Assembly (NCBI RefSeq): GCF_030580655.1
Contig: NZ_JAUQTB010000004.1
Coordinates: 124,001-188,000 of the forward strand
Origin: Paenibacillus lacisoli
GTDB lineage: Bacteria; Bacillota; Bacilli; Paenibacillales; Paenibacillaceae
Direction of reading: 5' to 3'
Length of the DNA stretch: 64,000 nucleotides
Below the pieces are notes generated by a model, which saw nothing but the letters and a program-made list of their open reading frames with translations, was not told the origin of the DNA and searched no databases. The stretch's first letter is position 1. Every line of letters starts with the position of its first letter. Made by a program: the position numbers and the translations under genes. This document shows positions 28,956 through 37,787 of the stretch, one piece after another.

Positions 28956-28982
28956 GTTTCTCGTATATGTCACTATGGGTAT
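28956..28982 (+). promoter_or_regulatory. SigB-like promoter of the pyruvate oxidase gene
   Basis: GTTTCT, 15 bases, GGGTAT closely fits the general-stress SigB consensus (GTTTAA, 12-15, GGGTAT). The B. subtilis homolog ydaP is a SigB-dependent stress gene, which supports the reading. Whether this organism has SigB is not known from the window. Confidence 0.5.
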
Positions 28983-29037
28983 AAACATAACGATGAGAGG
29001 GGAACGTATTCATATGAATGATTAGGAGGGACGCTGT

Positions 29038-30762
29038 TTGAAAACCATCGCAGACGCTATCGTCGAAATCCTCATTAACGCAGGCATCAAACGTATTTAT
29101 GGCATTACCGGCGACTCCCTGAACAACATGATTGACGCCATCCGCAGTAACGGACAGATTGAATGGATTCATGTCCGTCATGAAGAGGTAGCCGCCTTCG
29201 CTGCAGGAGCGGAAGCTGAAATGACAGGAAGTATTGCTGTCTGCGCAGGCAGCAGCGGTCCGGGTAACCTGCATCTGATCAACGGTCTGTACGATTGTCA
29301 CCGCAACCGGGTACCGGTGCTTGCAATCGCTGCGCACATCCCCAGTGATGAGATCGGGAGTGAATATTTTCAGGCTACGCATCCGGAACAGATCTTCGCG
29401 GAATGCAGTCACTTCTGCGAATTAATCTCCACCCCGAGACAGGTTCCGCGCACCGTGACGATGGCCATCCAGCAGGCCGTTGCTAAGTCCGGCGTTTCCG
29501 TCATCGTCCTGCCAGGCGATGTGGCAGCGCTCAGCGCCGAGAAATCGCCGATTCCGGAGCAAGTCTATCATGTTACTTCACCCGTCGTTCATCCTTCCGA
29601 GACAGAGATCGCACGGCTGGCAGAGTACCTTAATAACGGCAAGAAGATTACACTGCTGTGCGGAGCAGGCTGCAAGCACGCTCATGAACCGCTCATGGAG
29701 CTGTGTGACCGGCTGCAGTCTCCGATGGTGGTTGCGCTGCGAGGCAAGGAGTATCTGGAGTATGACAATCCGTTTTTTGCCGGTCTGACCGGTCTGATCG
29801 GTTATCATTCGGGCTACCAGGCGATGATGGACTGTGATGTGCTGCTGATGCTGGGGACAGACTTTCCGTACAGGCAGTTCTATCCCGAGCATGCGACGAT
29901 TCTGCAGGTTGACATTAATTCTTCCCATCTAGGGAGACGAACGCCTTTGGCCTACGGCCTGTGCGGGGATGTGAGGGCGACGATTGAGATGCTGCTGCCG
30001 CACCTTACAGCAGAGCACGATCCGGATCACCTCCATAAAATGACCTCCTCTTACGCCAAGGTCCGCGAGGGACTGGATGACCTGGCAGTGGGCAAGCCTG
30101 GCAGGACGCCGATACATCCCCAGTATCTGACCAAGATCATCAGTGATCAGGCTGATCCGGATGCCGTCTTCACTTGTGACGTCGGTACACCAACCGTCTG
30201 GGCCGCCCGTTACCTGGAGATGAACGGCGACCGCCGCCTGCTCGGTTCGTTCAACCACGGAACGATGGCTAATGCCATGCCGCAGGCAATCGGCGTGCAG
30301 GCGACAGAACGGGGCCGGCAGGTGATTGCCCTGTCCGGAGACGGCGGAATCTCCATGCTGATGGGAGATCTGCTCACCCTGCGGCAGCACCGGCTGCCTG
30401 TCAAAGTAATTATTTTCAACAACGGAGCATTGAGCTTCGTTGAGCTGGAGATGAAAGCTGCCGGCTTTTTGGAGACCGGAACCGATCTCGTGAACCCGGA
30501 CTTCGCTGCTGTTGCCATGGCCCTTGGCCTGACCGGAATTCGCGTAGAAGATCCGGCCGATCTGGAGGATGCCATCACGCGCGCCTTTGCTCACGATGGA
30601 CCTGTCGTAGTGGACGTCGTGGTGAACCGCCAGGAGCTATCTCTGCCGCCGAAGATCAATCTGAAGCAGGCGGAAGGCTTTACGCTCTGGATGATGAAGG
30701 CTGTGCTTAATGGCCGCGGCGATGAATTGATTGAGCTGGCAAAGACGAACTTGCTGCGGTAA
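29038..30762 (+). CDS. Pyruvate oxidase / pyruvate dehydrogenase (quinone), YdaP-like
   Basis: Thiamine-diphosphate and FAD enzyme of 574 residues, oxidising pyruvate to acetate and CO2 with electrons passed to quinone or oxygen. TTG 29038 follows TAGGAGGG. The catalytic Glu lies in HVRHEEVAAFAAGAEAE near residue 50. The central domain binds FAD, and the thiamine motif GDGGISML...FNN lies near residues 433-460. Length and order agree with PoxB and B. subtilis YdaP; acetolactate synthase is less likely because the C-terminus is PoxB-like. A SigB-like promoter and a ten-codon reading frame (28993-29025) lie just upstream. Confidence 0.88.
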   Translation: MKTIADAIVEILINAGIKRIYGITGDSLNNMIDAIRSNGQIEWIHVRHEEVAAFAAGAEAEMTGSIAVCAGSSGPGNLHLINGLYDCHRNRVPVLAIAAHIPSDEIGSEYFQATHPEQIFAECSHFCELISTPRQVPRTVTMAIQQAVAKSGVSVIVLPGDVAALSAEKSPIPEQVYHVTSPVVHPSETEIARLAEYLNNGKKITLLCGAGCKHAHEPLMELCDRLQSPMVVALRGKEYLEYDNPFFAGLTGLIGYHSGYQAMMDCDVLLMLGTDFPYRQFYPEHATILQVDINSSHLGRRTPLAYGLCGDVRATIEMLLPHLTAEHDPDHLHKMTSSYAKVREGLDDLAVGKPGRTPIHPQYLTKIISDQADPDAVFTCDVGTPTVWAARYLEMNGDRRLLGSFNHGTMANAMPQAIGVQATERGRQVIALSGDGGISMLMGDLLTLRQHRLPVKVIIFNNGALSFVELEMKAAGFLETGTDLVNPDFAAVAMALGLTGIRVEDPADLEDAITRAFAHDGPVVVDVVVNRQELSLPPKINLKQAEGFTLWMMKAVLNGRGDELIELAKTNLLR

Positions 30763-30781
30763 CCCAATTCTATCTGTGCAA

Positions 30782-30836
30782 AAAGGGTATCCCTGCCCAG
30801 CTGCCTGTTCAGCAGCTGGTGCCGGAATACCCTTTC
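30782..30836. terminator. Terminator between pyruvate oxidase and the PH-domain genes
   Basis: Outer arms AAAGGGTAT/ATACCCTTT and inner CCAGCTGC/GCAGCTGG. The better T run is on the minus strand, ending the YdbT-like gene. Confidence 0.82.
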
Positions 30837-30845
30837 CTGCTTTAT

Positions 30846-32297
30846 TCAGCCGCGCAGCCAGGCTCGCGCCGCCTGTGCATGTTCCCGTTCCAGACCTGGT
30901 GCACGATAAGCACTCGCCTTCAGCATCAGGTGGACAGAGAAGGTCTGCAGCCCTCTGCGCCGCTGGCCGGCTGTCGTGCTTACCGCGGCTTCCACCACAT
31001 GACTGCGCCGGGTCCATACTGTGAAGCGGGCCATCCGCCGGAATGACATCGTAAGCTGCTTGCCATCCAAGCCCGCACCCGTATTCGCCCAGCAGGCCCA
31101 GCCCCACCAGATGCTAAGTGGAAGAAACAGCACCGCCCAGACGCCGTCAAATCCCAGATAAAGTATGCCGGCGGCAGCAGAAGCAGCAGCGGCCAACAGC
31201 TTCCAGCGGATATAAAACCACCGGGCCTTTACCGGTGGACGGAATTGAACATCATGACACCCGTAATGCGGAAGAGTACCGGCGATTAGCAGCGGTACAT
31301 CCTTGCGCCGAATTAAGGGATGCAGCATAAGCCCCTGTTCCGTATCCGAAGACAGCAGCCGCAGCTGAACCTCACAGCAGCCGAGCAGCTGGCGAAGCAG
31401 GCCCTCCTTCACGATGACTGCCTGTACCCGCTCCGGCTTAAACAGATGCCTTTTTCGGTCCAGCAGCCCGTATGTTACCCGGATTTGTCCATCTGCCCTC
31501 TCCATCGTAAACCCGGCATATTTGACTGTAAACAGAATGGCTGATAGCAGCCAGCTGAACACCAGTACACCCAGTAAAATCAGCAGCCAGCCTGCAGTGG
31601 AATACTGCCCCAGACTTGCAAACATTCTCTGATACATTCCGTCCGGCAGCAAATCATCCGCAAAGGAATACACTCCCGCAAAAAATACGACAGCAAGCGA
31701 GAGGTTAAGCGTGCTTAGCGCGGCTTTCAGCAGGTCAGAGGCAGTCAGACGCAGCAGTACCTCGGCTGATGATTCATACGGCGCTGCATACTCAGCTGAC
31801 AGCAGTTCCGCCTCAGGCAGACCTGTCCCTGTGTCGCGGTTATGATGCTGGCCTTCATGCAGCCAGGTCTGCAGATGTCCTGCGTCTGCCGCACTCAGTG
31901 CCGGCAGGACACCGTCGGATTTTTTCTTGCCGCCGGGCACCTCAAACTGAGCCTGTACAATGCCGAGCAGACGCTGCACGACAGGCTGTTCTGTATTCAG
32001 TGAATGAATTTTGCTTATGTATAAGGTCTTTTCCTCATAAAACAGCAGCCCCTGCCGGATCATAATCCGATCGTTCTCAAGGGTGTAGCAGTTCCTTCTC
32101 CAGCGCAGCCATCCGTACCCTAAACAGACAGCCGTGAGCAGCAGCGGAGCGCCAAGGTAGATGTACCAGGGAATGTTCTCCCAAGGAAATCCTTTGACAT
32201 ACCAAATGAACAGGACCGGTATCAATCCTTTGAGCGCCGAGAATAATGGGAACAGAATATAGAGCCGGTGCTGGCGGCGGTCCTCATTCATCATCAT
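30846..32297 (-). CDS. Membrane protein with bacterial PH domains, YdbT-like
   Basis: Protein of 483 residues with bPH2 (DUF304) modules: one after the first helices (NCYTLENDRIMIRQGLLFYEEKTLYISKIHSL, key residues at about 70-105), a second around 245-300 (AGFTMERADGQIRVTYGLLDRKRHLFKPERVQAV) and a third near the C-terminus. Helix pairs precede each module. Start ATG 32297 overlaps the end of the preceding gene by 14 bases. In B. subtilis ydbS-ydbT belong to the SigW regulon and protect against antimicrobial compounds of related bacilli; a similar protective role is inferred here. Confidence 0.83.
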   Translation of the reverse strand: MMMNEDRRQHRLYILFPLFSALKGLIPVLFIWYVKGFPWENIPWYIYLGAPLLLTAVCLGYGWLRWRRNCYTLENDRIMIRQGLLFYEEKTLYISKIHSLNTEQPVVQRLLGIVQAQFEVPGGKKKSDGVLPALSAADAGHLQTWLHEGQHHNRDTGTGLPEAELLSAEYAAPYESSAEVLLRLTASDLLKAALSTLNLSLAVVFFAGVYSFADDLLPDGMYQRMFASLGQYSTAGWLLILLGVLVFSWLLSAILFTVKYAGFTMERADGQIRVTYGLLDRKRHLFKPERVQAVIVKEGLLRQLLGCCEVQLRLLSSDTEQGLMLHPLIRRKDVPLLIAGTLPHYGCHDVQFRPPVKARWFYIRWKLLAAAASAAAGILYLGFDGVWAVLFLPLSIWWGWACWANTGAGLDGKQLTMSFRRMARFTVWTRRSHVVEAAVSTTAGQRRRGLQTFSVHLMLKASAYRAPGLEREHAQAARAWLRG

Positions 32298-32775
32298 CGA
32301 CCACCTTCGCCAGCTCGCCGATTTGGCGCTTTACCTGCTCCGCCTCCATCTGCTTCAATCCCCGGATAGTATGGGTTGTGGCCGCTGTGACCACCTTGAC
32401 CTCAGCCAACCCGTATCTGCGGAGCAGCGGACCGCTCTCCAGTTCCACATGCTGCACACGTGTCATGGGAATTAACGTCTCTTTACGCCAGATCAGACCG
32501 GCTCTAATCTCCATTTCTTCATCGGACAGGCGGTAAGCGTATCTGCTGTAAACCAGGCTTGGCGATAAGCCGGCATACCATACAGCCAGAATGACGGCAG
32601 CTGCAGCCCCGATCCATGCCGGCCAGACCGGCCATTCTCTAAGGTAAGCTGCTGCAATCCAAACTGCGGCGGCGAGACCCCCTGGAACCGTGAACAGCAA
32701 TGCCGATATCCGTGCCGTTCTGACGGTCTCCGGATGGGCTGGACGAAATGCCCCTTTCTCTATAAGCTTCATCAT
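32284..32775 (-). CDS. Membrane protein with bacterial PH domain, YdbS-like
   Basis: Protein of 163 residues with two membrane helices (about residues 22-70) followed by one bPH2 domain (RYAYRLSDEEMEIRAGLIWRKETLIPMTRVQHVEL). I start at ATG 32775, nine bases after GAGGGGG; a longer frame reaches 32817. It overlaps the YdbT-like gene by 14 bases, so the pair is coupled. The promoter (32824-32853) holds a palindrome between its -35 and -10 elements. Role: probably envelope protection with its partner. Confidence 0.83.
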   Translation of the reverse strand: MMKLIEKGAFRPAHPETVRTARISALLFTVPGGLAAAVWIAAAYLREWPVWPAWIGAAAAVILAVWYAGLSPSLVYSRYAYRLSDEEMEIRAGLIWRKETLIPMTRVQHVELESGPLLRRYGLAEVKVVTAATTHTIRGLKQMEAEQVKRQIGELAKVVDDDE

Positions 32776-32823
32776 TCCTTTGTTCCCCCTCAAAATCCAG
32801 TTTTCTCCCATTACCAAACTAAC

Positions 32824-32853
32824 ATATTATGTGAATATTTCACATCCTTTCAA
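32824..32853 (-). promoter_or_regulatory. Promoter of the YdbS-YdbT pair with embedded palindrome
   Basis: On the minus strand TTGAAA (32848-32853), 18-base spacer, TAATAT (32824-32829). The spacer is filled by ATGTGAAATATTCACAT (32829-32845), whose arms TGTGAA/TTCACA resemble Rex or CRP/FNR-family half-sites but with shorter spacing. Confidence 0.5.
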
Positions 32854-32957
32854 GGGAATGAATTCCCACTCCGGGTGGAAACCTAAAGTCATTCCTCCGC
32901 GTTGAGCGGGAGCTGTAAATAAACTACCTGTTGAAAGAAGGAGCTGACATTCGGTTC

Positions 32958-33752
32958 ATGAGACATGTACGACGTATCCTGCCGGCTCTGCTGGCTGTGC
33001 TGCTGCTGGGTGCCGTAATTTATCCACAGCATATTCATGCGGAAGGCGCCGCGGCTTATCACTTTGGATTCAAGAAAAGCCGTAATGGTGAGCTTCCATC
33101 CATCGCTCAAGAAGGGTTCATGGATCTGCTGCAGAAGCATGGAGCCATCTTCCTGGGCGATACCAGCCAGAAGGATCTTTATCTGACTTTTGATAACGGG
33201 TATGAGAATGGCTACACTGCCAAAGTGCTTGATGTGCTGCGGGATAAGCAGGTACCTGCTGCCTTTTTTGTTACCGGCCACTACGTTGAGACCCAGCCGG
33301 AGCTGCTGCGCCGTATGGTGAAGGAAGGGCATCTGATCGGCAACCACTCCTGGAGCCATCCGGATATGACACAGATCTCGGCAGAACGGATCAAGGACGA
33401 ACTGGCCAAGGTACAGGCAGAAGGGATTCGGACCTCAGGCCAGCGCACGATGACTTATTTGCGGCCGCCGCGCGGGATTTTTAACGATAAAGTGCTGGGT
33501 GTAAGCCGGGAGCTTGGCTATACCAGTGTCTTCTGGTCTGTAGCCTACAAGGACTGGGATACCAAGGCGCAGCGCGGCGCAGCTTATGCCCATCAGCAGG
33601 TCATGGCTCAGCTCCATCCGGGAGCGGTGATCCTGCTTCATTCGGTATCCTCTGACAATGCAGAGGCCCTTGGCTCCATTATTGATGATGCCCGCAAGCA
33701 GGGCTATACGTTCCGCAGCCTGGATCATTTGCAGAAGAGGGTCTATCGTTAA
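32958..33752 (+). CDS. pdaA: Peptidoglycan N-acetylmuramic acid deacetylase (PdaA type)
   Basis: Secreted polysaccharide deacetylase of 264 residues. PdaA removes acetyl groups from muramic acid so that muramic lactam, needed for spore cortex hydrolysis, can form. A signal peptide (RRILPALLAVLLLGAV, cut near HAEG) precedes the NodB domain. The motifs TFDNGYENGYT, HSWSHPDMT, RPPRG and HPGAVILLHSVSSDNA are nearly those of B. subtilis PdaA. The start is uncertain: ATG 32958 lies 15 bases from the good AAGGAG, so a rare ATT at 32949 or TTG at 32931 are alternatives. It supports a spore-forming host. A strong terminator follows. Confidence 0.9.
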   Translation: MRHVRRILPALLAVLLLGAVIYPQHIHAEGAAAYHFGFKKSRNGELPSIAQEGFMDLLQKHGAIFLGDTSQKDLYLTFDNGYENGYTAKVLDVLRDKQVPAAFFVTGHYVETQPELLRRMVKEGHLIGNHSWSHPDMTQISAERIKDELAKVQAEGIRTSGQRTMTYLRPPRGIFNDKVLGVSRELGYTSVFWSVAYKDWDTKAQRGAAYAHQQVMAQLHPGAVILLHSVSSDNAEALGSIIDDARKQGYTFRSLDHLQKRVYR

Positions 33753-33777
33753 ACGTTTCCTGATTTACGGTTATACC

Positions 33778-33806
33778 AAAAGGACGGCCCGCGGGCCGTC
33801 CTTTTT
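33778..33806. terminator. Bidirectional terminator
   Basis: Arms AAAGGACGGCCC and GGGCCGTCCTTT with almost no loop, T/A runs both sides, between convergent pdaA and the glucosidase gene whose stop codon it touches. Confidence 0.92.
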
Positions 33807-35496
33807 AGTGTGGAGTTAAAGATATCCGGTAGACTCTGGCTTCGTAGGGCCGCAGCTCAAGCTTGCGCAGGTCCTCGCCATCCACGGGTTGATAGTTGGA
33901 GATCAGCAGCTCTGCCTGCCGCGGCAGCCCTTCCGGCCATTCAAAAACCGGGCTGCGATCAAAGAAGTTCAGAATAACAAGCAGGCAATCGTTCTCGAGC
34001 GTACGTGTATACACATACATTTCCGGATCCAGCGGCAGCAGCAATTTATATTCCCCGTATACGATGACTTCATGCTGCTTGCGCAGGGAAATCAGCTTCC
34101 GGTAATAATGATAGATCGAATCTGGATCCTGACGTGCGGCTTCTACATTGATGGTACTGCAGTTCGGATTGACGCCAATCCAAGGCTCGCCATCTGTGAA
34201 GCCACCGTGAACCTCATGATTCCACTGCATCGGCGTCCGGGCATTATCCCGGCTTTTCTTCTCAATGGCATCCATAATCTTGGTCTCAGCGACGCCTGCT
34301 TTCCTTTGCTGCTCGTAATAGTTGAGCGTCTCCACATCCCGATAGCTGTCAATGCTGCCATAGCGAATATTGGTCATCCCAATCTCCTCACCCTGATAGA
34401 TATAAGGTGTCCCTTCCAGAGTATGAATGAAGGTAGCCAGCATCTTGGCTGATTCCTCCCGGTATCTCTTGTCATTACCAAATCGGGATACCGGCCGCGG
34501 CTGATCGTGATTGCTCAGGTAGTTCGCGTTCCAGCCCCGGTCATGCAGCACAGTCTGCCAGCGGCTCATAATTTTCTTAAGCTCCACCAGTGTCCAGGTG
34601 CGGATGTCCCACTTGCCTGTTCCGGGTGATCCTGCGTCCAGATACATGTGCTCGAACTGAAACACCATGTTAAGCTCATTACGTTCGTTGCCGACATAGT
34701 CTAACGCCCGCTCGGGACCGAGGCCGGACGTTTCCCCCACCGTCATAATATCGTATTCGTCCAGCACATCTTCATTCAGCTTGCGCAGCAGGACATGAAC
34801 CTTGTCCAGGTTGCTGAAGAGATGGTAGGCCTGTACATATGGCAAATGCTCCGGATTCTCCCCATCCGGCAGGCCCTCGGCTTTGACAATATGGGCAATC
34901 GCGTCAAAACGGAAGCCGTCGACCCCCTTCTTCAGCCACCACTGCACCATGCGGTGAAGCTCCTTGACCATCTCTTCGTTCTCCCAGTTCAGATCAGGCT
35001 GATGCTCCGAATATAGATGCATGTAGTAGTCACCGGTCTGCTTGTTGTATTTCCATACCGAGCCGCTGAAATATGATTCCCAGTTGTTCGGCAGGTGGCC
35101 GTCTTTGGCTTCCTGCCATATGTAATAATCCCGTTTGGGGCTTTCTTTGGAAGAACGTGCCTCCGTAAACCAAGGATGCTCGTCAGAGGTGTGGTTGAGC
35201 ACCAGATCCATCATGATCTTGAGACCCCGGTGATGCGCTTGGCTCAGGAGCTCGTCAAAGTCTTCCATCGTGCCGAACTCGTCCATAATGGCATAGTAGT
35301 CGCTGATATCATAACCGTTGTCATAGTTGGGGGATTTGTAAATGGGGCAAATCCAGATGACATCTACGCCAAGCTCTTTAAGGTAATCCAGTTTAGATAG
35401 AATCCCCCGCAGATCCCCTTTTCCGTCGCCGTCCGCGTCCTTGAAGCTGATCGGATAAATTTGATATACTACGCTTTCCTTCCACCAGGTTTTCAC
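33805..35496 (-). CDS. Oligo-1,6-glucosidase / alpha-glucosidase (GH13)
   Basis: Cytosolic enzyme of 563 residues cleaving isomaltose, short branched maltodextrins or related sugars. GTG start behind AGGGGAG. Region I is LVLNHTSDEH, with catalytic Asp198 in GFRFDAIAHI, Glu255 in VGETSG and the second Asp331 in NHDQPR. The N-terminus WWKESVVYQIYPISFKD and DGDGKGDLRGI are standard for this subfamily, the latter a calcium-binding loop. Length matches MalL. Trehalose-6-phosphate hydrolase is an alternative, but no trehalose PTS or regulator is adjacent. The neopullulanase at 19.5 kb may feed it. Confidence 0.88.
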   Translation of the reverse strand: MKTWWKESVVYQIYPISFKDADGDGKGDLRGILSKLDYLKELGVDVIWICPIYKSPNYDNGYDISDYYAIMDEFGTMEDFDELLSQAHHRGLKIMMDLVLNHTSDEHPWFTEARSSKESPKRDYYIWQEAKDGHLPNNWESYFSGSVWKYNKQTGDYYMHLYSEHQPDLNWENEEMVKELHRMVQWWLKKGVDGFRFDAIAHIVKAEGLPDGENPEHLPYVQAYHLFSNLDKVHVLLRKLNEDVLDEYDIMTVGETSGLGPERALDYVGNERNELNMVFQFEHMYLDAGSPGTGKWDIRTWTLVELKKIMSRWQTVLHDRGWNANYLSNHDQPRPVSRFGNDKRYREESAKMLATFIHTLEGTPYIYQGEEIGMTNIRYGSIDSYRDVETLNYYEQQRKAGVAETKIMDAIEKKSRDNARTPMQWNHEVHGGFTDGEPWIGVNPNCSTINVEAARQDPDSIYHYYRKLISLRKQHEVIVYGEYKLLLPLDPEMYVYTRTLENDCLLVILNFFDRSPVFEWPEGLPRQAELLISNYQPVDGEDLRKLELRPYEARVYRISLTPH

Positions 35497-35636
35497 ATCG
35501 GTCCACTCCCCTGTGACTCTTTAATATATGCAGCCCTTGTCCAGACAGCTCTACTTCATTTTATACACACACCTACCATTTAAGAATCCTTAACTTGACA
35601 TAAAGGACGATCATGCTGATGGTCTCATCCACAAAA

Positions 35637-35681
35637 AAATCACTCCATCACGGCAGTGAAGCCGCAATCCAGGAGTGATTT
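35637..35681 (-). terminator. Terminator of the small-protein pair
   Basis: Arms AAATCACTCC and GGAGTGATTT with inner CGGC/GCCG; on the minus strand the T run follows. Confidence 0.82.
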
Positions 35682-35715
35682 CCCTTCACGAGCCGCGTTC
35701 TATTCAGCGCCTTAC

Positions 35716-36057
35716 TCAAGACACTGTGATGTCATAGTGGGCGCGCCCTGTTTCGACGGTCATGGACTTACCATCCATGCGGGCCTGCATCATCTCTTCC
35801 ACTGGGATGAGGAAGGTATTGCTTGGGAGCGGAAGCTCTTCCCCGCCCGGCTGAATGACCCGTCCTTCCCCCCGCAGATAGAGTACCGGCCCGCCTGTAT
35901 AGTCATCAAGCGCATGCGTGTGATCATCATGTACTCCGCGATGCTCCAGCTTCAAGCGGACCTCGTCTGTATCGCCCTGCTCCAGCTTACGAATATACAG
36001 GCTGCTGCCGATCCGCTCATCGAGCCAGTCCATCATCGGCTGCAGACATTCATTCAT
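35716..36057 (-). CDS. Conserved-looking hypothetical protein, 113 residues
   Basis: Small cytosolic acidic protein of unknown family. ATG 36057 lies 11 bases after AAAGGA; TTG 36060 at eight bases is equally possible. The sequence alternates strands (SLYIRKLEQGDTDEVRLKLEHRG, PVLYLRGEGRVIQPGGEELPLP), suggesting a beta-rich fold of about 100 residues. There is no signal peptide or membrane segment. It overlaps the end of the upstream 64-residue reading frame, so the two are probably translated together, and ends at its own terminator. Confidence 0.65.
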   Translation of the reverse strand: MNECLQPMMDWLDERIGSSLYIRKLEQGDTDEVRLKLEHRGVHDDHTHALDDYTGGPVLYLRGEGRVIQPGGEELPLPSNTFLIPVEEMMQARMDGKSMTVETGRAHYDITVS

Positions 36058-36244
36058 CAATGTCCACGTCCTTTCGCTGTTTTAGCGCATCTGGGGAAAG
36101 AGTGACACAAGCTCCCTTGTAACCATCATTCGCTTTCATCTCATCCAGATGCTGCCGCATATTCTCGTCACCCGGCAGATCGGCTGTCAACTTCACCATA
36201 GGCGGATGAAATTCCACCTGTCCTCGTTTGTCTGTCTTGTTCAC
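36050..36244 (-). CDS. Small hypothetical protein, 64 residues
   Basis: Reading frame from GTG 36244 to a stop that overlaps the next gene's start by 8 bases. AGGAAGG lies about 14 bases ahead of the GTG, a long but possible distance. The product is hydrophilic and charged (for example NMRQHLDEMKANDGYKG) with no recognised domain. An open frame extends upstream to 36352 but that part reads like non-coding sequence. The coupling to the downstream gene is the main support. Confidence 0.45.
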   Translation of the reverse strand: MNKTDKRGQVEFHPPMVKLTADLPGDENMRQHLDEMKANDGYKGACVTLSPDALKQRKDVDIDE

Positions 36245-36452
36245 TTTTGTCCGCACCACCTTCCTGATCGTCACCAGCAGCCAATAGCCGAGAATGCACC
36301 TAGTATAACCGTTCCTCTGCTGGATTATCCTTCTGCAGGACTCTGCGGGCAACCCCCATTAATTTACATTTGACCAAGAATCAGTTACCCTCTAGGGAAG
36401 AGCTTCTGCTCTCCTGAGGTTCTACATCTATAAATGTAAGGAGGATTCTCTC

Positions 36453-37739
36453 TTGTCTTATAAACCGCAATCAACGGATGAATATAAGAGCCGTCCGGAA
36501 TCGGCCGATTCCGAACCTGCAGCACATCATCCTGAAACGGCGGCATCCCGTCAAGCGCATCCGGATACCCGGCAGTCCGGTTCGACCGGACGTCCGCCGC
36601 TCCGGCCCGAGCCTTCCGGGCCGCCATCATCGGATCCGCCAGATGAACCTGAAGAGAAAAACAAATCCAAGAATGGACTATGGTATCTCGGCTCCTTGGC
36701 CTTGATTCTTCTGGCCAAAGGAAAATCACTGCTGACCCTGTTGAAATTCGGCAAGTTTGGCGGAGCCCTCGTCTCCATGGCTGCTTCGATCGGCGCTTAC
36801 GCCCTCATTTATCCCTGGGGATTTGCGATCGGTTTGGTTCTTCTGCTCTTCATTCATGAAGTGGGGCATGTGCTGGCTGCCAAACGTAAGGGGATGCCAG
36901 TCTCCGCACCGTTGTTCATCCCCTTCATGGGTGCCTTGATCAACATGAAGCGGCACCCGGCAGATGCACAAACTGAGGCTTATATTGCCTTTGGCGGTCC
37001 GCTGCTGGGTACAGTCGGAGCTCTAGCTGTCTATGGAGCGGCTTACTACACGGGCAGTCCGCTGCTCTATTCGCTGGCTTATGTAGGCTTCTTCCTGAAT
37101 TTGATTAACCTGCTCCCGATCCACCCCCTTGACGGCGGCCGTATTTCAACTGCAGTTACCCGCTGGTTGTGGCTGGTCGGTGTGGTGGGAGGACTTGCAG
37201 TTATTATCTATCTCAAATCGGTCTTGTTCTTTATCATCTGGGCCATGTTCGCCTATGATCTGTACAAGAAATTTGTACGCAGAGCTAAGCCTGGAGAGCA
37301 GGTCCGCACTTCGATCTCAAGCTTCCTTCTTCCTGTCGAGGTGCTGTCGCAGCAGCCGGGATTTCTGCTGCCCGCCCCAGACCACCGCCGTGAGCTGAGC
37401 TTTCAAACCTTCAGCACGCTGGACCGCGTCCAGCATGTGGAGCTGCGATGGGACAGTCTTGAATTTAGAGGTGAACTGGAGCTGCCTGAACAGGGTCTGA
37501 TTCAGCGGACACGGGTCGCCGGACTGCAGCATCTTCATGAAGAAGACGGTCTTCATCTCAAGCTTTACTGTGAGGTGGATTATATTCCCTTCGAGAATAA
37601 TCTCTATTACGAAGTTCCACAGGCTGTACGCTGGCGGTACGGAGTTGGCTACTTCCTGCTGGCCGCCTTCCTGGTGGTATGTATGTACAGCGTCCATCAG
37701 GTTGATGGATTTTTGGCTTTAGCAGATCATCGCCGCTAA
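36453..37739 (+). CDS. M50-family membrane metalloprotease (site-2 protease type)
   Basis: Intramembrane zinc protease of 428 residues. TTG 36453 follows AAGGAGG. The first 75 residues are hydrophilic and rich in Pro, Ser and charged residues, an unusual extension. About six membrane helices follow. The zinc motif HEVGH starts at His135 within a helix, and the third ligand lies in HPLDGGRIS near residue 225. The last 100 residues form a soluble beta-rich region, then a final helix. Relatives include YwhC-like and SpoIVFB-like proteases; the substrate here is unknown. There is no PDZ domain, which separates it from RasP. Confidence 0.87.
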   Translation: MSYKPQSTDEYKSRPESADSEPAAHHPETAASRQAHPDTRQSGSTGRPPLRPEPSGPPSSDPPDEPEEKNKSKNGLWYLGSLALILLAKGKSLLTLLKFGKFGGALVSMAASIGAYALIYPWGFAIGLVLLLFIHEVGHVLAAKRKGMPVSAPLFIPFMGALINMKRHPADAQTEAYIAFGGPLLGTVGALAVYGAAYYTGSPLLYSLAYVGFFLNLINLLPIHPLDGGRISTAVTRWLWLVGVVGGLAVIIYLKSVLFFIIWAMFAYDLYKKFVRRAKPGEQVRTSISSFLLPVEVLSQQPGFLLPAPDHRRELSFQTFSTLDRVQHVELRWDSLEFRGELELPEQGLIQRTRVAGLQHLHEEDGLHLKLYCEVDYIPFENNLYYEVPQAVRWRYGVGYFLLAAFLVVCMYSVHQVDGFLALADHRR

Positions 37740-37787
37740 CCGATCACTGCTTCTTTCCGATATAAAAAGAAGGAAGGAGAGTGTATC

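Noticed and set aside
29038-30762. Acetolactate synthase as identity of the thiamine-diphosphate enzyme
   Set aside because: Domain motifs and length fit pyruvate oxidase better, and no branched-chain amino acid genes are near.
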